A DNA stretch of 21,353 nt from the IMG/VR virus record IMGVR_UViG_3300009104_000141, positions 1-21,353 of that record; one strand, written 5' to 3'. The notes beneath the pieces were generated by a model. It worked only from the letters and a program-made list of their open reading frames with translations, searched no databases and was not told the origin of the DNA. The stretch is from a virus. Shown piece after piece: positions 11,871 through 19,276 of this stretch. Each line of letters begins with the position of its first letter. The stretch's first letter is position 1. The position numbers and the translations under genes were made by a program.

Positions 11871-11923
11871 TTCTGGAACAATATATAACAGTTAAACCAA
11901 AAAAGATTCTATGTGGAGGTCTT

Positions 11924-12106
11924 ATGACTCGACACATAAGTTGCCAAGGCTGCGGCCAGACACAGGAGCCCACGATACTGTGGCTAACCTGCGAGTATTG
12001 CGGTATAGTCTTGGAGGATCATCCGTACTTCGGGAGTGATGATGGCGACTCTGACCACGAAGCAGAGGGAGAAACTACCGACAAGTTCCTTCTGCGGACC
12101 CGGTAG
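11924..12106 (+). CDS. small zinc-ribbon protein
   Basis: A 60-residue protein from ATG at 11924 (MTRHISCQG), with GGAGGT 3 nt upstream. CQGC (7-10) and CEYC (24-27) form a compact zinc ribbon, followed by an acidic tail (SDDGDSDHEAEGE). The frame is open to 11849 but the ribosome site favours the shorter form. Its last 65 nt overlap the next gene in another frame. A DNA- or RNA-polymerase-binding regulator of late genes is possible; it is not recognised as a known family. Confidence 0.65.
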   Translation: MTRHISCQGCGQTQEPTILWLTCEYCGIVLEDHPYFGSDDGDSDHEAEGETTDKFLLRTR

Positions 12107-12236
12107 GACTTATCCGGTTCCAGATATTTCTCATGCCAGGAATGCTTTGGCTAGGGCTGCCCAGTTTGCTACCCAAGCTGAAGAGGCTAGGATCAGAAGG
12201 TGTGTTGAAAAAAAATTTCCTTCTCTGAAGAAGTAG
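12042..12236 (+). CDS. small phage protein with FCGPGRTYPVPDISH motif
   Basis: A 64-residue basic protein. KLPTSSFCGPGRTYPVPDIS then HARNALARAAQF and IRRCVEKKFPSL match a module I recall from small phage proteins and from the ends of phage head or protease proteins, where a FCGP...YPVPD...H...A element is followed by a CV-x-R/K-K end. Function is unknown. GGGAG (12032-12036) is 5 nt before ATG 12042; ATG 12039 and GTG 12036 are alternatives. Its TAG is followed at once by the ATG of the next gene. Confidence 0.78.
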   Translation: MATLTTKQREKLPTSSFCGPGRTYPVPDISHARNALARAAQFATQAEEARIRRCVEKKFPSLKK

Positions 12237-12377
12237 ATGCCGTATCGACTTAAGGGTAAATCTGTTCAGGTTAAGACAAAGACTGGCGTTTGGAGAACGG
12301 TTAAGACGCATCCTAGTAAGAATCGTGCGACGAAGCACCTTCGTGCATTGAGAATGAACACCTCGTACAAGAAATAG
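12237..12377 (+). CDS. 46-aa very basic protein directly before terminase
   Basis: A 46-residue frame beginning MPYRLKGKSVQVKTKTG, with about one third Lys/Arg/His and no acidic residues. It resembles short phage proteins starting MPY-(R/K)-(I/L)-(R/K)-G-K that I recall near terminase genes. It fits exactly between two genes: its ATG follows the previous TAG and its own TAG is followed by the terminase ATG, with no spacers. No Shine-Dalgarno is evident, so reinitiation after the preceding stop is expected. Nucleic acid binding is likely from the charge alone. Confidence 0.65.
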   Translation: MPYRLKGKSVQVKTKTGVWRTVKTHPSKNRATKHLRALRMNTSYKK

Positions 12378-13763
12378 ATGGATCTAGCGACATCTATAAA
12401 GAAGTTCCGTAAAGATCCCACTCTGTTCGTTCAGACGATCCTGAAAGCGGAGCCGGACGAGTGGCAGTCGAAGGTCATGCAAGCTGTGGCTGACGGTGAT
12501 CGTGGTGTCAGTATCAGGTCTGGTCATGGAGTCGGTAAGACATCTTGTCTGTCATGGCTCGCTCTGTGGTGGATCTCTTCGCACTACCATGCGAAAGTGG
12601 TCATAACCGCACCTACTTCTGCACAGCTACACGATGCACTTCTTCCTGAAGCAAAGTCCTGGCTCAAACAATCTCCAGAAGGTTTTCGAGAAATGTTCAC
12701 GATACGGGCTGACAGGATAGAACTCCTGGCAGATCCGGAAAGGAATTTTATCTCGGCAAGAACATCCAGAGCCGAACAGCCTGACGCTTTGCAAGGTGTT
12801 CACGCAGAACACGTTCTTCTGATAGCAGACGAAGCGAGTGGTGTACCAGAACAGGTATACGAAGCTGCTGGTGGTTCTATGTCTGCTCATCACGCTACGA
12901 TGGTACTGGCTGGTAACCCGGTCAGGTCGAGTGGTTATTTCTATGATACGTTTCATAAACTCGCAGATAGATGGAATACGTTTCATGTATCATGTGAAAC
13001 GACACCGCGAGTGTCGAAAGAATACATAGCAGAATGTAAGATCAGATACGGCGAAGAATCCAACACATACCGCGTCCGTGTTCTGGGCGAGTTCCCGAAA
13101 GGCGATGACGATACGGTTATCAGTATGGAACTCACAGAAGGTGCGATTACACGCGATGTGGCTCCTACTCAGTTTGGCACGACAGTGTGGGGTGTGGATG
13201 TAGCACGATTCGGTGCAGACGCATCAGCACTCTGTAAGCGAAAAGGAAATTCCGTCACGGAACCAATCAGATTATGGCGTGGTCTGGATACGATGCAGCT
13301 AACTGGTGCCGTTAAGGCGGAGTATGAATCGGCATCGGAGAAGCCAGAAGAGATATTCGTAGATGCGATTGGGTTGGGTGCAGGTGTGGCCGACCGACTC
13401 AGAGAGTTGGGGTTACCGGCTTACGCGATTAATGTGAGCGAGAGCCCTGCTATGGGTGATACCTACCTCAACTTGAGAGCGGAATTATGGTACAAGGCAA
13501 AAGGCTGGCTGGAAGGCCGTGATGTTCGTCTTCCCAGGGATGATAGATTGAAGGCGGAACTTACGACGTTGCGTTACACATATACGTCCAGTGGTAAATT
13601 GAAAATAGAATCGAAAGCAGACTTGAAGAAGAGAGGAGTAGATAGTCCCGATGCAGCGGATGCGTTCGTGTTGACCTTTGCGTCCGATGCTGGTACTGCT
13701 ATAGGAGGAAGATCTCGCAGACGCTCGGGTAAGTTGAAGAGAGATCTGGCAGGAATAGTCTAG
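12378..13763 (+). CDS. terL: terminase large subunit
   Basis: A 461-residue packaging motor, with ATPase driving DNA into the prohead and nuclease cutting the concatemer. Walker A is RSGHGVGKTS (47-56), Walker B VLLIADE (146-152), and the coupling motif LAGNP lies at about 177-181. The nuclease domain has WGVDVARFGADAS (Asp274), VDAIGLGAGVAD (Asp329) and SPDAADAF (Asp428), the three metal-binding acidic positions of an RNase H-like fold. Length and motif layout suit the P22/Sf6-like group. The start is the ATG directly after the basic-protein stop. It is followed by 138 nt of structured leader, then the portal. Its likely small partner is on the opposite strand at the left edge. Confidence 0.95.
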   Translation: MDLATSIKKFRKDPTLFVQTILKAEPDEWQSKVMQAVADGDRGVSIRSGHGVGKTSCLSWLALWWISSHYHAKVVITAPTSAQLHDALLPEAKSWLKQSPEGFREMFTIRADRIELLADPERNFISARTSRAEQPDALQGVHAEHVLLIADEASGVPEQVYEAAGGSMSAHHATMVLAGNPVRSSGYFYDTFHKLADRWNTFHVSCETTPRVSKEYIAECKIRYGEESNTYRVRVLGEFPKGDDDTVISMELTEGAITRDVAPTQFGTTVWGVDVARFGADASALCKRKGNSVTEPIRLWRGLDTMQLTGAVKAEYESASEKPEEIFVDAIGLGAGVADRLRELGLPAYAINVSESPAMGDTYLNLRAELWYKAKGWLEGRDVRLPRDDRLKAELTTLRYTYTSSGKLKIESKADLKKRGVDSPDAADAFVLTFASDAGTAIGGRSRRRSGKLKRDLAGIV

Positions 13764-13901
13764 GGGGTTCGGCTGATAACTGGCGTGTCAGCCCAACTTA
13801 AATAAACAATGGTGTCTCCCTCCGCAGTAGGGTGTTGCCCCTAGATGTCTGCCGTTAAAGATTACAAATGCAGTCGCAGACCTTTAACAGCGTGATATGA
13901 T
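13764..13901 (+). promoter_or_regulatory. structured leader between terminase and portal
   Basis: There is no gene here. GGCTGA/TCAGCC (near 13771-13793) forms a hairpin after the terminase stop, and TAGGG/CCCTA forms another near 13828-13843. Then GTCTGC (13847-13852) and GTTAAAG (13854-13860) are complementary to GCAGAC (13876-13881) and CTTTAAC (13882-13888). These two stems interleave and end 13 nt before the portal start. Confidence 0.45.
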
Positions 13902-15965
13902 TTGGCGTATATAGACGAAGCCGAAACAGAAGTTGGCATAGGGATGACGGAAGACGAACTGCAAAATACCGTTCGTAAGTACATTGAAGACGCTATCCAA
14001 TACATAGACGACGACATCAGCCCGATCAGGGCAGAGTCGACACGCTTCTATAACGGCGAGCCACTGGGTAATGAAATAGAGGGCAGAAGCCAGGTTATCA
14101 GCCGCGATGTGCGTGATAGCGTACAGGCAATTCTTCCTTCCATGATGCGTGTGTTTTTCGGTGCCGAGAATATGGTGGAGTTTGTACCACGCGGTCCTGA
14201 AGACGTACCGATGGCTGAACAGGCTACCGATTACGTCAACTACATCATACGCGAAGACAACGATGCCGTAGGAATTTTCTACAGCGTGTTCAAGGACGCA
14301 CTTGTGAACAAGGGCGGCATCGTAAAGTGGTGGTGGGATGATTCCGTAGAAGTACATACATACAGTTTTAACGGACTGAGCCAAGCTACACTAGGAATGC
14401 TACTCGACGAGGAAGGCGTAGAGGCGGTGTCGGTTGAAGGCGTCCCTGACCCGAATGTGCCTCCCGAACAGATACAAATGATGGAAGCTCAAGGTGTAGA
14501 GATTCCCATGATATACGATGTCGAGATCAAGCGGCAGAGAAAGAGAAACAAGGTACGCATTGAAACAATGCCACCCGAAGAATTCTTCGTGGACGCGAAC
14601 GCGACCAGCTTGGAAGATGCTATGGTAGTCGGTCACAGAACTATGTCGACCGTAAGTGATTTAGTAGCAATGGGTTACGATAAGGATATGTTGGATGAGT
14701 ACTTATCTGATGAGACAGCGTTCATAGATAATGACGAGTATTGGGCACGTTACCCTGATCGCACGTCGCCCGGTCCTCTATCTGCGTTCAACGAACGCAG
14801 GGTCTTGTATGTCGAGGCGTGGTGCTATGTGGATTATGATGGTGATGGACTGGCAGAACTAAGACGGATTTGCACGGTAGGAAACAACTATCACATGGTA
14901 AACAACGAACCGACCGACAGCATCCCGTTTGCCATGTTCGCCTGTGACCCAGAACCTCATGTCTTTTTCGGTACTGATATAGCCGATATGACGAAAGACA
15001 TTCAGAAAGTTAAATCAGCGATACTCAGAGGTATGCTTGATAGCCTGTCATTCGCACTATATCCCAGGACGGGAGTCGTAGAAGGACAGGTTGACATAGA
15101 TGATGTTTTGAATCCAGAAGTAGGATCAATCATAAGAATGAGAGCTCCCGGGATGGTGCAACAATTGGATGTGCCGTTCTTGGGCAAGGAAGCATTCCCG
15201 ATGGTTGAGTATATGGACTCTATGAAGGAAAACAGAACCGGCCAGACGGGTGCAAGTCAGGGGCTTGATCCAGATGTGCTACAGTCCACTACCCGTGCAG
15301 CGGTATCTGCTACGATCCGTGGTGCCGAACAGCGTTTGGAGATGATGGCACGTTTGTTTGCAGAGACTGGATTTAAGCCGATGTTCAAGGGATTGCTTAG
15401 ACTGATTATAGAACATCAAGATCAGTCGAGGATGGTCAGGCTTCGCAATCAGTGGGTGCCTGTAGATCCTAGAGTATGGGACTCCACGATGGATGTCAGC
15501 ACGAATGTTGGACTTGGTTCCGGTCTTACAGATGAACGGCTTGCTACACTTAATCAAATAGCTGGGCGACAACAGGAAATCCTGCAACAGATGGGGCCGG
15601 ACAATCCACTGGTAGGGTTGGGGCAAGTTAGGCACACGCTTGCGAAGATGCTTGAAGTCAGTGGCTTCAAGGATTCTAACCAGTTCTTCAAACCACTACC
15701 TATAGATTATCAGCCTCCACCGCCCCCTCCTCCGAAGCCCACTCCGGAAGAGCAGTTGGCACAGGTGCAGATGGCGGATATTCAGGCTCGTACTGCGATA
15801 GATCAAGAAAAGTTGCAGCTGGATTCCATGAAGGCACAAATGCTCAACGAACGTGAGACTACCAGGATAGCTGGTGATTTGGCGTTACGAGAAAAGAAGT
15901 TTGAAGACGATGTGGACTTGGAGCTCTTGAGAGGAGCGATTAAGCAAGAGACGACAGATGAGTGA
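13902..15965 (+). CDS. portal protein
   Basis: A 687-residue portal of the podovirus-like type that forms the dodecameric DNA channel at one vertex. The N-terminal region matches known portals: TEDELQNTVRKYIEDAIQYI, then RAESTRFYNGEPLGNEIEGRSQVISRDVRDSVQAILPSMMRVFF, and FVPRGPEDVPMAEQATDYVNYI. The middle includes RTGQTGASQGLDPDVLQSTTRAAVSA (about residues 445-470), a strongly conserved portal segment. The C-terminus is a proline run (PPPPPPPKPTPEEQ) and a helical tail. The frame opens after a stop at 13893, and the best upstream start is TTG 13902 without a clear ribosome site; ATG 13944 (MTEDELQ) is a strong alternative. It overlaps the next gene by 8 nt. Confidence 0.93.
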   Translation: MAYIDEAETEVGIGMTEDELQNTVRKYIEDAIQYIDDDISPIRAESTRFYNGEPLGNEIEGRSQVISRDVRDSVQAILPSMMRVFFGAENMVEFVPRGPEDVPMAEQATDYVNYIIREDNDAVGIFYSVFKDALVNKGGIVKWWWDDSVEVHTYSFNGLSQATLGMLLDEEGVEAVSVEGVPDPNVPPEQIQMMEAQGVEIPMIYDVEIKRQRKRNKVRIETMPPEEFFVDANATSLEDAMVVGHRTMSTVSDLVAMGYDKDMLDEYLSDETAFIDNDEYWARYPDRTSPGPLSAFNERRVLYVEAWCYVDYDGDGLAELRRICTVGNNYHMVNNEPTDSIPFAMFACDPEPHVFFGTDIADMTKDIQKVKSAILRGMLDSLSFALYPRTGVVEGQVDIDDVLNPEVGSIIRMRAPGMVQQLDVPFLGKEAFPMVEYMDSMKENRTGQTGASQGLDPDVLQSTTRAAVSATIRGAEQRLEMMARLFAETGFKPMFKGLLRLIIEHQDQSRMVRLRNQWVPVDPRVWDSTMDVSTNVGLGSGLTDERLATLNQIAGRQQEILQQMGPDNPLVGLGQVRHTLAKMLEVSGFKDSNQFFKPLPIDYQPPPPPPPKPTPEEQLAQVQMADIQARTAIDQEKLQLDSMKAQMLNERETTRIAGDLALREKKFEDDVDLELLRGAIKQETTDE

Positions 15966-16224
15966 CCTGTCGCCAGAGCAAAAAGGACGCAGGGCAAAAG
16001 AAATCCTTGAAGATCCAGTGTTTACGGAAGTTCTGGATAAGACGAGAGAAAGTATCGTTGCCCAATGGACACTTACAGAGTTAAATGAAGTAGGTGTAAG
16101 AGAGAATCTGTTTATGCAAGGCCGTGGCCTTGATGAGATCGTGCGAGGACTCCGCACTCTGGTAGATAACTGGACAGTGGAGCAATCTCGTAAACGTAGA
16201 CCTAAACGGAGAAGACCAAAGTGA
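15958..16224 (+). CDS. conserved small protein between portal and scaffold
   Basis: An 88-residue protein. It resembles a small protein I recall at the same place in related phages: QKGRRAKEILEDPVFTEVLDKTRES then a helical region and GLDEIVRGLRTLVDNW. It ends in a very basic tail (RKRRPKRRRPK). Its function is unknown; the position suggests head assembly. The ATG overlaps the portal stop by 8 nt and the stop overlaps the scaffold GTG by 4 nt, so all three are translationally coupled. Confidence 0.8.
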   Translation: MSDLSPEQKGRRAKEILEDPVFTEVLDKTRESIVAQWTLTELNEVGVRENLFMQGRGLDEIVRGLRTLVDNWTVEQSRKRRPKRRRPK

Positions 16225-17237
16225 GCGAAGCGACAGTCACCAACCCGGTTGGAACAGATAGTTCCGAAGGGAGTGAACGCAGACGCACAGCAGGTGAGAT
16301 TCAGGATACTCTTACCGATATGCTCAGAGAAGACTACGCACCACCTCAAGAAGAGGAGGAGCAGTCTGAGTCTGGCATAGAAGATGGCTTGGAAGAAGAA
16401 GCCATAGAATCTGAGTCTTTGGAAGACTCAGTAGAAGTGGATGAGATGGACGAGGAGGCCGATGATGAATACTCGGAAAGCGATGCCGCGACCTACCGTA
16501 TCATAGTAGACGGCAAAGAGACGCAAGTACCGCTTGACGAACTCATATCGGGCTACCAGAAGGGATCGTCATTCACACAGAAGAGTCAGGCTTTAGCGGA
16601 AGAGCGTAAAAACTTTGAGGCTACTGCACAGGCTGTTCGGCAGGAGCGTGAGTCTTATTCAACCGTGCTCCAGCAACTTCGGCAACAGATGGAAGCTGCC
16701 GCACAACCGAACATTGATTGGGATACGCTAGAGCGACAAGACCCCGTTCAATGGCTAAAACTCAAGCAGTTAGAACGAGATAGGCATGGGCAGATCCAGG
16801 CGGTTCAGGAAGAGCAACAACGTATGCAGCAACTCCTTCAGCAACAACAGCAACAGGAACTGCAACAAAGGCTTTCTCACGAACAGACTCTGGTGCTGGA
16901 AAAAATCCCAGAATGGTCCGACTCTGACCTTCAGGCTACAGAGCTAAGACAGTTGATAGAATTCGGTAAAACGATTGGATATACCGATCACGAACTGAAT
17001 GAAGTCATAGATCACAGGGCAGTGATAACGCTCCGTGATGCGTGGCGATACAACCAGTTAGCGAATGGAGCTCCTGTTAGATCGGCCAAATCGAAAATCA
17101 AGAACGCGAAATCCGGTGGCAAACAGATGAGCAAACGGATGCGTTCCCGTAAGGCGAAGGCCCAAAGGCAAAAGCTGAGAGAAACCGGCAAGGTGGACGA
17201 TGCTGCTGCACTTCTTGGGGCGATCCTTACGGAGTAA
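16221..17237 (+). CDS. scaffolding protein
   Basis: A 338-residue protein in the scaffold position, directly before the major capsid gene. The N-terminal third is extremely acidic (residues about 45-90). IIVDGKETQVPLDELISGYQ followed by KGSSFTQKSQALAEERKNFE (about 94-133) is a recurrent phage scaffold motif. A long Gln/Glu-rich coiled coil follows (about 130-220), including QQLLQQQQQQELQQ. The C-terminus (about 285-325) is strongly basic (KSKIKNAKSGGKQMSKRMRSRKAKAQRQK), as needed to contact capsid protein. GTG start with a 4-nt overlap. It should direct prohead assembly and leave before maturation. Confidence 0.88.
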   Translation: MSEATVTNPVGTDSSEGSERRRTAGEIQDTLTDMLREDYAPPQEEEEQSESGIEDGLEEEAIESESLEDSVEVDEMDEEADDEYSESDAATYRIIVDGKETQVPLDELISGYQKGSSFTQKSQALAEERKNFEATAQAVRQERESYSTVLQQLRQQMEAAAQPNIDWDTLERQDPVQWLKLKQLERDRHGQIQAVQEEQQRMQQLLQQQQQQELQQRLSHEQTLVLEKIPEWSDSDLQATELRQLIEFGKTIGYTDHELNEVIDHRAVITLRDAWRYNQLANGAPVRSAKSKIKNAKSGGKQMSKRMRSRKAKAQRQKLRETGKVDDAAALLGAILTE

Positions 17238-17254
17238 CTATGAGGTATTAAATT

Positions 17255-18265
17255 ATGGCAGTTGTAGCGAATACGTATCTTACATACGACGCGAAGGGGT
17301 TGAGGGAGGATCTATCCGATCTGATTTCGGATATTTCACCCACCTCGACCCCGTTCCAATCGAACATTGGAACAAGAGATGCAGATGCTACTTTTTATGA
17401 GTGGCAGACCGATTCACTATCGGCAGCTTCGGCTACGCCGGTCGTTGAAGGTCAGGATCTGAGCAGCTTTACCGCAGTCTCGGCTACCACCCGACTCGGT
17501 AACTATGCACAGATCAATATGCGTGATTTCATCATCTCAGGCACAGAACAGAAAGTTCTTAAAGCTGGCCGTGCTTCTGAGGTGGGGTATCAAGCAGCGA
17601 AGGCAGCAAAAGAACTCAAGCGTGACGTAGAGAAGGCTTGTCTTCAGAATGCTGGTGCAGTTGCTGGGGCAACCGCTACCGCTCGCGTAACTGCTGGGTT
17701 CCCGTCGTGGTTGAAAACGAACGAAACATCAACAAATGTCACCGCCCCTGCCTACACGGGTTCGACCCCGCTGGCTTCGGCTGCGACCGATATTTGGAAT
17801 GGTTTCGGGACGCCAACGGCGTTTACTGAAGCAATGCTTAAAACCACTATGCAAGAATGCTTTGAAAGTGGTGGCGAGCCTACCGTGCTGATGGTTGGAC
17901 CTTACAACAAGACTGTTGTGAGCGGATTCAGTGGAATTGCCTCTAGCCGCTACAATGTAGACGGTGCAGAGCCTTCCGTGATTATCGGTGCTGCTGACAT
18001 TTATGTCAGTGACTTTGGGAACCTGTCAGTTGTTCCAAATCGTTTCTTTACTACGGTAGAAGACGAAGGTGCTGGCAGCTTGATGAACGATTGGGCTTTC
18101 TTGATCGACCCAGATGAAGTAAAACTTGCGACAGTGCGTCCGTATAGCATTGAAGCACTTGCGAAGTCTGGTGATGCCGATAAGAGAATGGCGTTGATCG
18201 AATGGGGGCTTCAGGTTAACAACGAAGCAGCCCACGGTGTTGTTGCTGGAATCACAGCGGCATAA
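17255..18265 (+). CDS. major capsid protein (SU10/DUF5309-like, HK97 fold)
   Basis: A 336-residue protein that should form the icosahedral shell. The opening TYLTYDAKGLREDLSDLISD then ISPTSTPFQSNIGTRDADAT and FYEWQTDSLSAAS is the hallmark of the SU10-type capsid family. GNYAQINMRDFIISGTE, then an E-loop-like region and the long helix AAKAAKELKRDVEKACLQN (about 110-128), follow. The C-terminal part has LMVGPYNKTVVSGFSGIASSRYN, DIYVSDFGNLSVVPNRF and KLATVRPYSIEALAKSGDADKRM. GAGG lies about 9 nt before the ATG. A stable hairpin follows the stop, which may protect this abundant message. Confidence 0.95.
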   Translation: MAVVANTYLTYDAKGLREDLSDLISDISPTSTPFQSNIGTRDADATFYEWQTDSLSAASATPVVEGQDLSSFTAVSATTRLGNYAQINMRDFIISGTEQKVLKAGRASEVGYQAAKAAKELKRDVEKACLQNAGAVAGATATARVTAGFPSWLKTNETSTNVTAPAYTGSTPLASAATDIWNGFGTPTAFTEAMLKTTMQECFESGGEPTVLMVGPYNKTVVSGFSGIASSRYNVDGAEPSVIIGAADIYVSDFGNLSVVPNRFFTTVEDEGAGSLMNDWAFLIDPDEVKLATVRPYSIEALAKSGDADKRMALIEWGLQVNNEAAHGVVAGITAA

Positions 18266-18278
18266 CTGAAAACCTAGT

Positions 18279-18304
18279 GGGGTGGGGGCTTCGGCCCCTG
18301 CCCC
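18279..18304 (+). terminator. C(UUCG)G hairpin after the capsid gene
   Basis: An 11-bp stem (18279-18289 with 18294-18304) closes on UUCG, with two central G-U wobbles that would be mismatches on the other strand. No U tract follows. It lies 13 nt after the capsid stop and 15 nt before the next ATG. It probably attenuates transcription or stabilises the capsid mRNA 3' end. Confidence 0.6.
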
Positions 18305-18319
18305 CGATGGTGCGATACT

Positions 18320-18634
18320 ATGAAACGCATACTCGACTATGAGCCAGTAACGAAAGTTACGCAGTGGTATCATTACGATGAGATCACAGGAAAGATCAGC
18401 CTTGAGACTAACCAGGATGTTACTGCTATTGTTGAGCAGAATAAGAACATCTTCAATCAGGTTGATGAGCGTAAATCATGGAAGGGCGATATACACAAGG
18501 TGGCCTCAATTCCTATGAGTATTTACCACGAACTCGCCAAAATATCGAATAACTTCAAGGATCAAGCAGCGATTAAGCGTTGGTTGAATGATCCTGACAA
18601 CAAAGTGTTCAGAACAAGGCCGGGACGAGTCTGA
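18320..18634 (+). CDS. conserved phage protein downstream of capsid gene
   Basis: A 104-residue protein. It resembles a family I recall at this locus in related phages: MKRILDYEPVTK then WYHYDEITGKISLETNQDV, HKVASIPMSIYHEL, AAIKRWLNDPDNKVFRTRPGRV. It has no known enzyme motif and is presumably a virion or head-assembly factor. No strong ribosome site is seen before the ATG, which follows the post-capsid hairpin. Its TGA overlaps the adaptor ATG by one base. Confidence 0.82.
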   Translation: MKRILDYEPVTKVTQWYHYDEITGKISLETNQDVTAIVEQNKNIFNQVDERKSWKGDIHKVASIPMSIYHELAKISNNFKDQAAIKRWLNDPDNKVFRTRPGRV

Positions 18635-19272
18635 TGGCGATTAGCACCTATGCAGAACTTCAGACAGCTACTACAAATTGGCTTGATCGCTCAGATGCAG
18701 ACATGACTGCTAGAGTGCCTGAGTTCATTGATTTGGCGGAATCTTCCTTCAATCGCACGATTCGCAATCATCGTATGATTACAAAGAATGATTCTTATTC
18801 TTTAGATGGGCGTTATGTGGATCTACCTACGGACACCTTGGAAGTCATTAGAATCGTAGTATCCGGTAGTCCTGTGGTTACACTGGAATATATGACGCCT
18901 GAAGAAATCGCAGAGGGCCGGTATACGTTGTCGAGTACTGGGAAGCCGGGATATTACACCGTGATCGGTGGGAGTACGAATCAGATAGAGCTCTTACGCT
19001 CTCCTGACGATACTTATACGGCATCCATTGTTTATTATACGAAAATACCTGCTCTCAGCGATTCTGCTACAACGAATTGGCTCTTGACCAATAACCCCGA
19101 CATCTACTTGTTTGGAGCGTTGCTTGAGGCGGAGCCATACTTGAAGAATGATGAGCGTCTTCCCATGTGGGCTGCACGACTGAATAAGGCTTTGGAAGAA
19201 TTGAAAATGCAAGGAGAACGTGAGATGCACACGGGATCTTCACTCAGAATGCGGTCCAGGGTATTAGGGTAA
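18634..19272 (+). CDS. head-tail adaptor protein (SU10 adaptor-like)
   Basis: A 212-residue protein with the recognised layout of phage adaptors that sit under the portal. It has ISTYAELQTATTNWLDRSDADM, PEFIDLAESSFNRTIR with the conserved helix and R pair, then LDGRYVDLPTDTLEVIRI. A beta region follows: YYTVIGGSTNQIELLRSPDD, YTASIVYYTKIPALSDSATTNWLLTNNPDIYLFGALLEA. The C-terminal helix (RLPMWAARLNKALEELKMQ) completes the fold. It should connect the portal to the tail. One-base TGATG overlap with the preceding gene. Confidence 0.88.
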   Translation: MAISTYAELQTATTNWLDRSDADMTARVPEFIDLAESSFNRTIRNHRMITKNDSYSLDGRYVDLPTDTLEVIRIVVSGSPVVTLEYMTPEEIAEGRYTLSSTGKPGYYTVIGGSTNQIELLRSPDDTYTASIVYYTKIPALSDSATTNWLLTNNPDIYLFGALLEAEPYLKNDERLPMWAARLNKALEELKMQGEREMHTGSSLRMRSRVLG

Positions 19273-19276
19273 TAAT

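Noticed and set aside
13764-13901. Possible tRNA or tRNA-like element before the portal gene
   Set aside because: Hairpins exist, but there is no T-arm GTTCGA box, no seven-base anticodon loop and no matching acceptor stem.
14700-14735. CTGATGAGA on the plus strand inside the portal gene
   Set aside because: No GAAA core, stem III or cleavage triplet in reach; chance match in coding DNA.
16221-17237. CAACAGCAACAG-type run in the scaffold gene as a microsatellite
   Set aside because: It encodes the glutamine-rich coiled coil in frame with mixed codons, so it is explained by the protein.
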